From positions 64,846 through 128,845 of the forward strand of contig JACOWW010000002.1 in assembly GCA_016176605.1 (NCBI GenBank): 64,000 nucleotides of DNA, read 5' to 3'. Every line of letters starts with the position of its first letter. The first letter of the stretch is position 1. The position numbers and the translations under genes were made by a program. Positions 38,800 to 46,590 of the stretch are shown piece by piece. This DNA comes from Candidatus Saccharimonadota bacterium (GTDB taxonomy: Bacteria; Patescibacteriota; Saccharimonadia; Saccharimonadales; UBA10212). The notes under the pieces were generated by a model. It made no database searches. It saw only the letters and a program-made list of their open reading frames with translations, and was not told where the DNA came from.

Positions 38800-39186
38800 G
38801 TGGCTCGCATATTATTTATTGAGCCGGATCGCATATTGGGCGCCAACGCCAAAAGGATTATGAAGCGGGCAGGGCACGGCGTTGATTGGCACGTCGACCC
38901 GCAGGCAGCCATGGATAGCGCGGATTCGATTCGGCCGGATATCGTTATCCTAGACTTGATGCTTGCCAGCCGTTCCGGCGTGGAGTTTTTGTACGAATTC
39001 CGCAGCTACCCGGAGTGGTCGGAGGTGCCTGTTATAATTTATAGCAGTGTCCCAGCCGAAGAGTTTAACGCCGACTATATCGGCTTTAACCAGTTGGATA
39101 TCGCCGCCTACCACTACAAACCGGCGGCCACGATTGCCGAACTCTTACGATCCGTCGACCGTATCTTGCAGCCAGTTTCACGATGA
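38800..39186 (+). CDS. Stand-alone response regulator receiver domain
   Basis: 128 residues, GTG start with GAAAGGAG upstream. Receiver hallmarks: acidic EPD near residues 7-9, the phospho-acceptor Asp in DIVILDLMLAS, a Ser in VIIYSS, and the Lys in YHYKPA. No output domain. Its apparent partner upstream lacks a phospho-donor His. It overlaps recO in an ATGA arrangement, so it is co-translated with it. Confidence 0.85.
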   Translation: MARILFIEPDRILGANAKRIMKRAGHGVDWHVDPQAAMDSADSIRPDIVILDLMLASRSGVEFLYEFRSYPEWSEVPVIIYSSVPAEEFNADYIGFNQLDIAAYHYKPAATIAELLRSVDRILQPVSR

Positions 39187-39887
39187 AACATCGTCAATTC
39201 ACTACAAAAGGCATAATCCTGGCCCGGACAGACTTCGGTGAAGCTGATCGTATCTTAACTTTCCTGACGCCGGACCATGGAAAGGTGCAGGCTATCGCTA
39301 AAAGCGTGCGCAAAAGTCAAAGTAAATTAGCTGGCGGCATCGAATTATTTTCTGTCAGTGACCTGACGTTGATTGTTGGACGCGGCGAAATCAACACGCT
39401 TATTTCTTCGCGGCTAGTTAGACACTGCGGAAATATCGTCAAAGACCTTGGGCGCACCAAGCTGGCCTACGAATTCCTAAGGGTTATAAACAAGGCCACC
39501 GAGGACAAACCAGAAGAGGCTTACTTTAAACTGCTGGGCGGGAGCCTAGAAGCGCTCGATGATCTGGAGCTCGAGCCAGAACTAACAGCGCTTTGGTTCG
39601 ACATGCAGCTTTTGAAGCTAGCCGGCCATATGCCTAACTTACGCACCGATTCTTACGGCGCCAAGCTGACGAAGGTAAAATCGTATAGTATTGATTTGGA
39701 AAAAATGCGCTTCGAACCCCGCCCGCAAGGAACCGGTTCATTTACTGCGAATGATATTAAATTTTTGCGTCTCGGTTTTAGTGCGTCTAAACCTCAGACT
39801 ATTCATAGAATAAATGGCGCGGACAAAGTAGCTGTTGTCTGCCAGCCCCTTATCCAAACCATGCTCAAATCCCACGTTCGCACATAA
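39183..39887 (+). CDS. recO: DNA repair protein RecO
   Basis: Mediator that loads RecA with RecR/RecF. 234 residues: an N-terminal OB fold with KGIILARTDFGEADRILTFLTPDHGKVQAIAKSVRKSQSKLAG, then a helical domain. The zinc-binding cysteines of some RecO proteins are absent. Starts in an ATGA overlap with the receiver gene. Confidence 0.9.
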   Translation: MKHRQFTTKGIILARTDFGEADRILTFLTPDHGKVQAIAKSVRKSQSKLAGGIELFSVSDLTLIVGRGEINTLISSRLVRHCGNIVKDLGRTKLAYEFLRVINKATEDKPEEAYFKLLGGSLEALDDLELEPELTALWFDMQLLKLAGHMPNLRTDSYGAKLTKVKSYSIDLEKMRFEPRPQGTGSFTANDIKFLRLGFSASKPQTIHRINGADKVAVVCQPLIQTMLKSHVRT

Positions 39888-39891
39888 ACTT

Positions 39892-39982
39892 AATTCGCAA
39901 TAAGATTCCGCGTTAGGTCGGTGGATCTAATTGTTGTTTGCTAAGCCACTCTTCGGGATTCGGGCGCAGAATTATTGCGGAC
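39892..39982. repeat. Inverted repeat after recO
   Basis: TTCGCAATAA near 39892 and CAGAATTATTGCGGA near 39967 pair imperfectly, placed between convergent recO and a small minus-strand ORF. Possible shared termination structure. Confidence 0.4.
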
Positions 39983-40162
39983 AAGCACTAGTCGAGCGAC
40001 AGCTTGCTTGCCAACATCATGCGCAAATTCAGCTCTATCTTGTTCTACAGCTACTGTTGGAGGTTCATTAGCTTCTCGTCGAGCTCTAGTCTCTTTATGC
40101 TCTAGTTGATGATTAACGCTGTCAAAAAAGTTATGTTGTATACGGTTGCCTGGTGAGCGCAT
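39941..40162 (-). CDS. Hypothetical 73-residue protein
   Basis: An uncertain small gene. In its favour: a TATAAT-type box (GATATAATG, minus strand, near 40200) and an AAGAAA stretch before the ATG, and a hydrophilic helix-forming composition (QLEHKETRARREANEPP). Against it: no family recognised. The last 15 codons also read well in another frame (RPNPEEWLSKQQLDPPT and stop), so a frameshift near 39975 is possible. The remaining 100 bases up to the glyS leader hold nothing else I can name. Confidence 0.4.
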   Translation of the reverse strand: MRSPGNRIQHNFFDSVNHQLEHKETRARREANEPPTVAVEQDRAEFAHDVGKQAVARLVLVRNNSAPESRRVA

Positions 40163-40271
40163 GTTTATTTTCTTTCAATCTTACAATATGTTTCATTATA
40201 TCACTTATGCATTGCTAATGCAAGGCAAAAATAGCCGTAATTTACTAAAACGTTTATAATCTGTGCTTAAG

Positions 40272-40367
40272 ATGATTAAAGTAGGAACGAAACGCTTGCA
40301 TTTGGATTTAGAAGCTGTTTTCTTGGCGAGCAACGGAGTGAGACGTACGGGAAGGTACGTTGAATGA
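40272..40367 (+). CDS. Upstream ORF coupled to glyS
   Basis: A 31-residue ORF beginning MIKVGTKRLHLDLEAVFLAS, preceded by TATAAT (40255-40260). Its TGA overlaps the glyS ATG (ATGA). It includes three Gly codons. The last third runs through E-family repeat sequence with an ACGTAC/GTACGT hairpin right before the glyS start. It may couple ribosome flow to glyS; no terminator with T-run is present, so it is not a classical attenuator. Confidence 0.45.
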   Translation: MIKVGTKRLHLDLEAVFLASNGVRRTGRYVE

Positions 40368-40385
40368 GTAGCGCAGACAAAAAAC
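40320..40385 (+). repeat. Partial E-family repeat at the glyS start
   Basis: GAGCAACGGAGTGAGACG, a GTAC-centred hairpin and GAGTAGCGCAGAC match words of the E-family copies at 4.3 and 32.4 kb. The glyS start codon lies inside it, so the first residues of GlyRS derive from the repeat. Confidence 0.55.
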
Positions 40386-41782
40386 AACTTATGGACCAAA
40401 GGGCTGGCGGGTTTCAGGCTCCGCCTGGGAGCAGGTCAGCCGGTGCAAGTATTTCGCTTGAGGATATTGTGAGTTTATGTAAGCGGCGGGGCTTTATATA
40501 TCAGGGCAGTGAAATATATGGCGGCCTGGCCGGTACGTGGGATTATGGGCCGCTGGGCGCGCAGCTCAAGCGCAATATCGTTAATGAGTGGCTAAAGTAT
40601 TTTGTCGATGGCTGGGACGACATGTACCTCATCGACACCACGATAATTATGAATCCCAAAGTTTGGGAAGCTAGCGGCCATTTGGATACATTCCATGATC
40701 CGCTGGTGGAGTGCAGCAACTGCCACATGCGTTTCCGCGCCGACAAAGTCGATAAAAACAAGTGCCCAAATTGTGGCAAAGCCAAAACTTTTGGCAAACC
40801 GCGGCGGTTTAACCTGATGTTCAAAACCAATGTCGGCCCGCTGGATGACGAGGATTCGATGGCTTATTTACGGCCGGAAACAGCACAGGGCATGTTTACC
40901 AACTTCAAGAATATTATTGATAGTTTTCATCCGGACCTGCCGTTTGGTGTTGCCCAAGTTGGCCGCAGTTTCCGCAACGAAATTAGCCCGCGTGATTTTA
41001 TCTTCCGCGTCCGTGAGTTTGAAATTATGGAGTTCGAATGGTTCCTTAATGAAAAAGACTGGGAAAAATATTTCGAAAAATGGCGCAAAGACATGAACGC
41101 TTGGTTCAAAAAACTAGGGCTCGATAGTTCGAAAGTTAAAGAACATGAAGTTCCGCCATCAGACCGCGCGCATTACAGCAAACGCACAATTGATTTTTAT
41201 TACGATTTTCCTTCCATTGGTTTTGATGAAATTGCTGGACTGGCTTACCGCACGGATTTTGATCTTAAAAACCACCAAAAAAAGTCCGGTAAGAATTTAG
41301 AGTACCGGCCAAAAGATGGGGGCAAGCCGTTCATCCCGCACGTCATTGAACCGACCTTTGGTCTAGACCGGCATGTCATGGCCGTCATTTCAAACGCCTA
41401 CTCAGAAGACGTGCAGGCTGAGGAGAAACGCATTTTCCTAAAACTGCCGGCCTATTTGGCGCCAGTCAAAGTCGCCGTCTTTCCACTACTTAAAAACAAA
41501 CCGGAGCTGGTCAAAAAAGCCCGCGAAGTTTATGACATGCTAAAGAAGGCAAACCGAGAAGGAATGCCTGGAGCTCGAAGCCTTGGCGAAGTGCTCTGGG
41601 ACGACAACGGCAATATTGGCAAGCGCTACCGCCGCCAAGACGAAATCGGCACTCCTCACACCATCACCATCGACTTCGATACATTAAAGGATGATGCAGT
41701 AACGATTCGTGACAGGGATACAACCAAACAAGAAAGAGTCAAAATAACAGATCTGGTGGGCACTTTAAGTGCCCACCAATGA
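40364..41782 (+). CDS. glyS: Glycyl-tRNA synthetase (alpha2 type)
   Basis: Single-chain class II GlyRS, 472 residues. The catalytic core starts at LEDIVSLCKRRGFIYQGSEIYGG, near residue 28; the first 27 residues are an unusual low-complexity extension arising from a repeat. A zinc ribbon (CSNCHMRF...KCPNCGKAK), motif 2 (VGRSFRNEISPRDFIFRVREFE) and motif 3 (EPTFGLDRHVMAVI) are intact. The last codons lie in a perfect hairpin, and the stop overlaps a toxin gene start. Confidence 0.95.
   Translation: MSSADKKQLMDQRAGGFQAPPGSRSAGASISLEDIVSLCKRRGFIYQGSEIYGGLAGTWDYGPLGAQLKRNIVNEWLKYFVDGWDDMYLIDTTIIMNPKVWEASGHLDTFHDPLVECSNCHMRFRADKVDKNKCPNCGKAKTFGKPRRFNLMFKTNVGPLDDEDSMAYLRPETAQGMFTNFKNIIDSFHPDLPFGVAQVGRSFRNEISPRDFIFRVREFEIMEFEWFLNEKDWEKYFEKWRKDMNAWFKKLGLDSSKVKEHEVPPSDRAHYSKRTIDFYYDFPSIGFDEIAGLAYRTDFDLKNHQKKSGKNLEYRPKDGGKPFIPHVIEPTFGLDRHVMAVISNAYSEDVQAEEKRIFLKLPAYLAPVKVAVFPLLKNKPELVKKAREVYDMLKKANREGMPGARSLGEVLWDDNGNIGKRYRRQDEIGTPHTITIDFDTLKDDAVTIRDRDTTKQERVKITDLVGTLSAHQ
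41756..41776 (+). repeat. Perfect hairpin at the glyS end, before the toxin start
   Basis: GTGGGCACTT and AAGTGCCCAC pair fully around one base. It encodes GlyRS residues VGTLSAH and ends 2 bases before the toxin ATG (41779), so it covers the place of a ribosome-binding site. Confidence 0.75.
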
Positions 41783-42126
41783 ACCGATATCAAGTCATAT
41801 TCTATAAGGATAGTCGCGGCAGGCAGCTGGTCCAAGAATTTATTAACGCTCAGGACACTTCAACCCGGTCAAAATTTGCCAAGTTATTCAACTTACTACA
41901 GATCTACGGTCCAGAATTAATGATGCCGTATGCCAAGTACCTTAAGGACGGCATGTATGAACTCCGCTTGCGCGGTAAAAATGAAGTCCGTATTTTCTAC
42001 ATTTGGATTTCGGGCAATCAGCAAAAAGTTGTGTTACTGCATGCGTTCAAAAAACAATCTCAAAAAATCCCAGCTAAAGAACTTGCCGTAGCCAGAACCA
42101 GACAAAAAGAGTTGACAGGAATATAA
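41779..42126 (+). CDS. HigB/RelE-type toxin (phage Gp49-like)
   Basis: 115 residues. YQVIFYKDSRGRQLVQEFI, then GMYELRLRGKNEVRIFYIWISGNQQKVVLLHAFKKQSQKIP are the hallmarks of the HigB/Gp49-like RelE superfamily, which are ribosome-associated mRNA interferases. The catalytic basic residues (Arg in ELRLR and VRIFY, Lys in KKQSQK) are present. It overlaps the glyS stop by 4 bases and is followed by its antitoxin gene. HigBA order (toxin first) is typical of this type. Confidence 0.88.
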   Translation: MNRYQVIFYKDSRGRQLVQEFINAQDTSTRSKFAKLFNLLQIYGPELMMPYAKYLKDGMYELRLRGKNEVRIFYIWISGNQQKVVLLHAFKKQSQKIPAKELAVARTRQKELTGI

Positions 42127-42141
42127 CACATACGTTATACT
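42112..42141 (+). promoter_or_regulatory. Internal promoter for the antitoxin
   Basis: TTGACA (42112-42117), an 18-base spacer and TATACT (42136-42141). The predicted start is about 3 bases before the antitoxin ATG. The spacer region holds repeated TATAAC words that could be an operator. Confidence 0.65.
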
Positions 42142-42150
42142 ATAACAGAT

Positions 42151-42453
42151 ATGAGTAAACTAAAGAATAGACTAAAGACATTTACGACATTTGATGATTG
42201 GCGAAAAGAACAAATGAAGGACCCGGAGTTCGTTCGGGAATATCATAAGCTTGACGAAGAATTTGAGCTACTGGAGATGATACTTGCGGCCCGACTTGAA
42301 GCAGAGTTAACACAAACTCAGCTGGCTAAAAAAGCCGGTATGAAGCAGGAAGCGATTGCAAGAATAGAGAGTGGACAATCGAACCCAAGCTATCGAACGC
42401 TCAGACGGGTGGCTGCCGCTATGGATAAAAAAATCGCCTTTGTTAAAAAATAA
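42151..42453 (+). CDS. HigA-type XRE antitoxin
   Basis: 100 residues. The Cro/C1-type helix-turn-helix occupies residues 45-95: LEAELTQTQLAKKAGMKQEAIARIESGQSNPSYRTLRRVAAAM. The N-terminal 40 residues (KTFTTFDDWRKEQMKDPEFVREYHKL) are the toxin-interacting part seen in HigA proteins. Expressed from its own promoter, which would secure antitoxin excess. Confidence 0.88.
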   Translation: MSKLKNRLKTFTTFDDWRKEQMKDPEFVREYHKLDEEFELLEMILAARLEAELTQTQLAKKAGMKQEAIARIESGQSNPSYRTLRRVAAAMDKKIAFVKK

Positions 42454-42488
42454 TTGAATTCGTTAAGGGCAGCGTAAAATAAAACCAG

Positions 42489-43049
42489 ATGAAAAGGGTT
42501 TTACGGAGAAAGCAATTTGGCAATCCAATACTTCGCCAAAAGACGGCTGAGTTATCGGAAGAACAAATTTTGTCCGAACCAATCCAAGAGTTGATAGGTA
42601 GCATGCGACACACTTTGGAAAATCGTAAGTATGGCGTAGGCCTGGCTGCTCCCCAAGTCGGGCACAATATTTGCTTAAGTGTAATCCATATCAGGCCAAC
42701 CAAAACCCGGCCCAATCTGCCTAAGGCTAAATGGGCCGACTTAGTTATTATTAATCCTAAAATTATCAAAACTTATGGAGCCAAAATACCGACATGGGAA
42801 GGCTGCATTAGTCTGGCTGAAGTTTTTGCAAAAGTGTCTCGCTATAAAAAGGTCGAGTTGGAATATCTAGACGAAAATGCTATGAGGCACAAAAAAATTT
42901 TCAATAGCCTCTTGGCCCAGGTTATCCAGCACGAAATAGATCATCTGCATAGTATTTTGTTTGTAGATAAAGTCAAAGACACAAGCACTTTTATGTCCGG
43001 TTCTGAGTACAGAAAGCGGATAGTAAGTAAAAACCCGACCGGAGAGTAA
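42489..43049 (+). CDS. def: Peptide deformylase
   Basis: Removes the N-formyl group from new proteins. Motif 1 GVGLAAPQVG, motif 2 EGCISL (zinc Cys near residue 105) and motif 3 QHEIDH (near 147) are exact or nearly so. Length 186. TAAAAT ends 8 bases before the ATG, so the mRNA is probably leaderless. Confidence 0.95.
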   Translation: MKRVLRRKQFGNPILRQKTAELSEEQILSEPIQELIGSMRHTLENRKYGVGLAAPQVGHNICLSVIHIRPTKTRPNLPKAKWADLVIINPKIIKTYGAKIPTWEGCISLAEVFAKVSRYKKVELEYLDENAMRHKKIFNSLLAQVIQHEIDHLHSILFVDKVKDTSTFMSGSEYRKRIVSKNPTGE

Positions 43050-43058
43050 AATTAGAGC

Positions 43059-44078
43059 ATGAAAGCTGTTTTTATTGAAAAACAGGGTGGGCTGGAAGTT
43101 CTGAAGTATGGCAATCTGCCGAAACCTAAACCTAAAAAGGGCGAGGTGTTGATTAAGATCAAAGCGGCCGCACTAAATCATCTGGATTTACATCTTAGAA
43201 ATGCCAAGCTCAATATACCGTTGCCGCATGTAAGCGGCTCAGACGTAGCTGGTATCATTGAGGAAATCAACGGACCTAGTAAGCTCAAAATCGGGCAAGC
43301 TGTGGTGGTAAATCCGGCTATTCCATGCGGCATCTGCGCCAGATGTAAAAAGAGCTTATCGTGCGAAATCGTTACAATTTTCGGCTACAAAACTCCCGGC
43401 GGCTTTGCAGAATACGTTACAGCTCCAATTAGTCAAGTATATCCTGTGCCGAAGAACCTATCATTCGTTGAAGCCGCGGCTTTTCCGCTGACTTTCCTAA
43501 CCGCTTGGCACATGTTAGTAGGCCGCGCTGAGCTACAAAAGGGCGAAACGGTATTTATTTGGGGAGCATCAGGCGGGTTAGGGTCTGCCGCAATTCAAAT
43601 TGCTAAACACTTAGACGCGAAAGTCATTGCCGCAGCCAAGACCGAGGAAGATGCCAAAAAAATTAAAGCTATAGGTGCTGACAAAGTCGTTATATACACT
43701 AAGGGCAATGTAGTCGAGGAAGTTAAGAAGCTTAACGACAGCACATTGATGGATGTTGTTTTTGAAAGTGTCGGTGCTAAAACTTGGGCCAAAACTTTAG
43801 CCATACTCCGTCCACACGGCAGAGTGGTTATTGCCGGTACGACCAGCGGCGAAATAGCCAGTCAGGATCTGAGCGACATTTATTATTACCAGCAGACGAT
43901 TTTAGGGTCTCGGATGGGCACGCCCGAAGAGTTTGAACAGGTATTGAAACTTGTTGACGAGGGTAAACTAAAACCCGTTATAGATAAAGTATTCCCATTG
44001 AAAAACTTCCGCAAAGCTGAACAACGGCTAGAGGCAAGCAAACAGATGGGCAAGATAGTAATCGAAGTGAAGAAATGA
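43059..44078 (+). CDS. Zinc-type alcohol dehydrogenase / quinone oxidoreductase family
   Basis: MDR superfamily, 339 residues. Catalytic-domain features are HVSGSDVAGIIEEI and a CGICARCKKSLSC structural-zinc loop with four cysteines. The NAD(P)-binding Rossmann motif is WGASGGLGSAAIQIAK. The catalytic zinc Cys of true alcohol dehydrogenases is not clear, so a quinone/enoyl-reductase-like activity is possible. Substrate unknown. It overlaps the next gene by 4 bases. Confidence 0.85.
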   Translation: MKAVFIEKQGGLEVLKYGNLPKPKPKKGEVLIKIKAAALNHLDLHLRNAKLNIPLPHVSGSDVAGIIEEINGPSKLKIGQAVVVNPAIPCGICARCKKSLSCEIVTIFGYKTPGGFAEYVTAPISQVYPVPKNLSFVEAAAFPLTFLTAWHMLVGRAELQKGETVFIWGASGGLGSAAIQIAKHLDAKVIAAAKTEEDAKKIKAIGADKVVIYTKGNVVEEVKKLNDSTLMDVVFESVGAKTWAKTLAILRPHGRVVIAGTTSGEIASQDLSDIYYYQQTILGSRMGTPEEFEQVLKLVDEGKLKPVIDKVFPLKNFRKAEQRLEASKQMGKIVIEVKK

Positions 44079-44473
44079 CTAGGTTGTTTAGGTTCGATAC
44101 TGTTTCAGTTTCAATCAATGCCAAGCCGGAAAGGGTTTGGGAATTTGTAGCTGACCTCAATAACTGGAAGCAGTTTAGTGATTTTGGGAAAAACCTAGAA
44201 AAAATTAACGAAAACGAATGGGTCACTCATACATCTCAAGGGGACATTAAAGTAATTCCGAAGTTTGATAAAGGACACTTACTGCTTGACCAAATATGTA
44301 TTATCCCCAGCGGCGAGGAGCAATTTATTCCATACCGTGTCGTACCAAACGGCGAGGGCAGTGAACTTATTATGACCAATCAGCAAACAGCCACCGTTAG
44401 CAACAAAGATTACGCCGAGCAGCTTAAATGGGTGAAGGATGAGTTGAATAACATCAAGAAGATTATGGAATAA
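44075..44473 (+). CDS. SRPBCC (START-like) domain protein
   Basis: 132 residues. The opening DTVSVSINAKPERVWEFVADLNNWKQFSDFG is the typical first strand and helix pair of SRPBCC/polyketide-cyclase-like proteins, which have a hydrophobic ligand cavity. The C-terminal helix (DYAEQLKWVKDELNNIKKI) closes the cavity. It is translationally coupled to the dehydrogenase, suggesting a common small-molecule substrate, but none can be named. Confidence 0.75.
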   Translation: MTRLFRFDTVSVSINAKPERVWEFVADLNNWKQFSDFGKNLEKINENEWVTHTSQGDIKVIPKFDKGHLLLDQICIIPSGEEQFIPYRVVPNGEGSELIMTNQQTATVSNKDYAEQLKWVKDELNNIKKIME

Positions 44474-44475
44474 AA

Positions 44476-45153
44476 ATGAGCAACCAAACAGAAAAGAAAA
44501 TCACGAAAATTGCGTGGTCACTTATAAATAAGGGCGCACTTTCGGTTTTCCTCTATGGCTCGCGGGTAATTGGTGACGCGTTGGCAAACAGCGATTGGGA
44601 ATTGGGCGTAATTTTTGAAGATACCAAGTATGTGCAACGATCCAAGCTGGCAGCATTGGCGCCGGAGGGCATATCAATTTATCCGTTCAAACTCAGTGAT
44701 ATCACGAACGCTGACCCAGAAACCCCCTTCATAAAATCGGTCTGGATGAACGAAATTATCAGGACAGCTAAGACGATTGCTGGACAAGATATCGTATCAA
44801 CGATACCAGCTCCAGAAATCACCAAAGAAGACCTAGCTAAGGACATTGCATTTCATAAAGCACGAGCCCTGGATGCGATGCTAGCCAAAAGACATGAACA
44901 CGAAGAGCTGGCAAAGAATCTGTTCGTGAAGTCATGTCTATTCGGCCTGCGCGATCTGATATTGCAAAAAGGCGGTGATTTTCCAACTAGCTATAAAGAG
45001 ATTTCTGAGAACGCAGAAAAATATTTACCCGAAGAGTATAAGAAACTTTCGAGTCTGGCCCTTTCTGTGCGTAATGGAGAGGCAGAACTTACACTCGATC
45101 TTACCTTTAAGAATATTGGTCTATTTACTGAGGTAATAGAATTTGAAAGTTAA
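44476..45153 (+). CDS. Nucleotidyltransferase-like plus HEPN-like protein
   Basis: 225 residues. The N-terminal part has SVFLYGSRVIGDALANSDWELGVIFED, which resembles the minimal nucleotidyltransferase signature GS-x-G-x-SD-x-D, but with Glu instead of the second Asp. The C-terminal part (KDIAFHKARALDAMLAKRHEHEELAKNLFVKSCLFGLRDLI) looks like a HEPN four-helix domain. Separate MNT and HEPN proteins often form toxin-antitoxin pairs; here they appear fused. The canonical HEPN RxxxxxH is not evident. Activity uncertain. Confidence 0.6.
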   Translation: MSNQTEKKITKIAWSLINKGALSVFLYGSRVIGDALANSDWELGVIFEDTKYVQRSKLAALAPEGISIYPFKLSDITNADPETPFIKSVWMNEIIRTAKTIAGQDIVSTIPAPEITKEDLAKDIAFHKARALDAMLAKRHEHEELAKNLFVKSCLFGLRDLILQKGGDFPTSYKEISENAEKYLPEEYKKLSSLALSVRNGEAELTLDLTFKNIGLFTEVIEFES

Positions 45154-45364
45154 TGTTCGGGTAAAGCCTGGAAGTAAAAAGGGACCCTTGGTTGAGTCAG
45201 CCGAAAACAGAAAGCTGGTTGTTTATGTGCGCGAGGCGGCGGTGGACGGTAAAGCCAATGAGGCGGTCATAAAAATTTTGGCCGACCATTTCGATGTAGC
45301 CAAAACGCGCATTAAAATTATTCGCGGTTTTTCAAGCAAGACAAAAACGATTGAGATAAACTAA
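45143..45364 (+). CDS. DUF167 (YggU) family protein
   Basis: 73 residues with the family pattern NVRVKPGSKKG, KLVVYVREAAVDGKANEAVIKILADHF and TRIKIIRGFSSKTKTIEI. It is a small alpha/beta protein of unknown function, widespread in bacteria and archaea. It overlaps the preceding gene by 11 bases. Confidence 0.88.
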   Translation: MKVNVRVKPGSKKGPLVESAENRKLVVYVREAAVDGKANEAVIKILADHFDVAKTRIKIIRGFSSKTKTIEIN

Positions 45365-45428
45365 AATTTGCCCCAGTAAAAACCATGCAGTATAATTAAA
45401 TGATTTAATTGTCTAGGGTAAACTAACC

Positions 45429-46577
45429 ATGAGCGAAACCGCAGCTGAACAAGATCGCCAAAAAGACCGCTTAGTTCAGGGTCTCATACTACAGGGCTAC
45501 GCCAAGGAGCTTTTAATATCTGATTCAGAAAATACGGACGGGTTGATCGTCACGGACGCAAGAATGGTCGGGAAAATAGCTTGGGACCATGATATCCAAG
45601 AACCTCGCTTCGTTACCAACGGCTTTAATCGCTTGACAGATCATTTTTATAATTTTCACCGGCAAGGAGTGGAAGAGCTTTGTCCATGCCCGCTCCAAGG
45701 CCGGTACCAAGAGGGTAGTTTAGCAGAGTTTACACCCGATTCGCTCGTTGAAGTCGTCGAGAGGTTAAAGGCTGATCCAGATGCGCTGGGAAGATATGGC
45801 ATATTTGCTACTGGTGCTCAAAATGTGATTAAGATTGCTGAGCTGCTGGACTACGTAACAGATTTTGAGCGCCGCCGGCGGGAGTATAATGAACGCGAAA
45901 AAATTCGCGGCGAATGCAGTTTGCTGGAAAACGATTCCGACAAAATAGAAATTATTCAAGAAAAAGCCAAGGGACATTTTGACCCGGGCTTACTTATCAG
46001 GGAGTTACAAGGCATTGGGTCGACTAAAAGAGGCGAAGACGGCGAAAATCCTGATGCGCAGGTGAGGGAGATGACGCCTGACGAGGTTCATGAACTGGGT
46101 AATATCCTAAGGATCCATCCCGGCTATCGTGAAACATATGCGCAACGGATAAGAAATCATCAAATTAAAATGTTCGCGGCGTATTCAGATAATCGACCAG
46201 TTGCTGTGGGCACTATAACGTACGAAGGTCCTTTAGAAACGACTGAAGATCAGGATAAAATCACCGAAACTGACGTTATCCGCCTGCTGGGCAAAGGGCC
46301 GTGGGCTCACAATATGTGGACTTGCGAAGGTTACAGGGGCAGAGGCTTGGCACCGTGCGTTATGCTGGCGCGTATAGAGGAAATCAGGCAACGCGGCGGT
46401 GTTCGTATAGCAATGTGCGTGAAACCTGATAATCAAGCCTCAATAAAAGCCAATAGCCGGCTTGGTTTTAAGCCCTATCTCTTAAATGGCAAGCCTTTTG
46501 TTTTTCTGGCTCATCCAGAAGGCGACGAGCCAAGTGAAACCATATTAATGGTGAAAAATCTCACGTGTGGAGAGTAA
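45429..46577 (+). CDS. GNAT family N-acetyltransferase with unknown N-terminal domain
   Basis: 382 residues. The C-terminal 180 residues form a GNAT domain: QVREMTPDEVHELGNIL, then MWTCEGYRGRGLAPCVMLARIEE (the acetyl-CoA loop motif A) and PDNQASIKANSRLGFKPY. The N-terminal 200 residues (charged, with FNRLTDHFYNFHRQGVEELCPCPLQGRY) are not recognised; a Cys pair CPCP is notable. The acceptor is unknown. Overlaps the next gene if the GTG start is used. Confidence 0.75.
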   Translation: MSETAAEQDRQKDRLVQGLILQGYAKELLISDSENTDGLIVTDARMVGKIAWDHDIQEPRFVTNGFNRLTDHFYNFHRQGVEELCPCPLQGRYQEGSLAEFTPDSLVEVVERLKADPDALGRYGIFATGAQNVIKIAELLDYVTDFERRRREYNEREKIRGECSLLENDSDKIEIIQEKAKGHFDPGLLIRELQGIGSTKRGEDGENPDAQVREMTPDEVHELGNILRIHPGYRETYAQRIRNHQIKMFAAYSDNRPVAVGTITYEGPLETTEDQDKITETDVIRLLGKGPWAHNMWTCEGYRGRGLAPCVMLARIEEIRQRGGVRIAMCVKPDNQASIKANSRLGFKPYLLNGKPFVFLAHPEGDEPSETILMVKNLTCGE

Positions 46578-46590
46578 AATAGAAGCAAAG

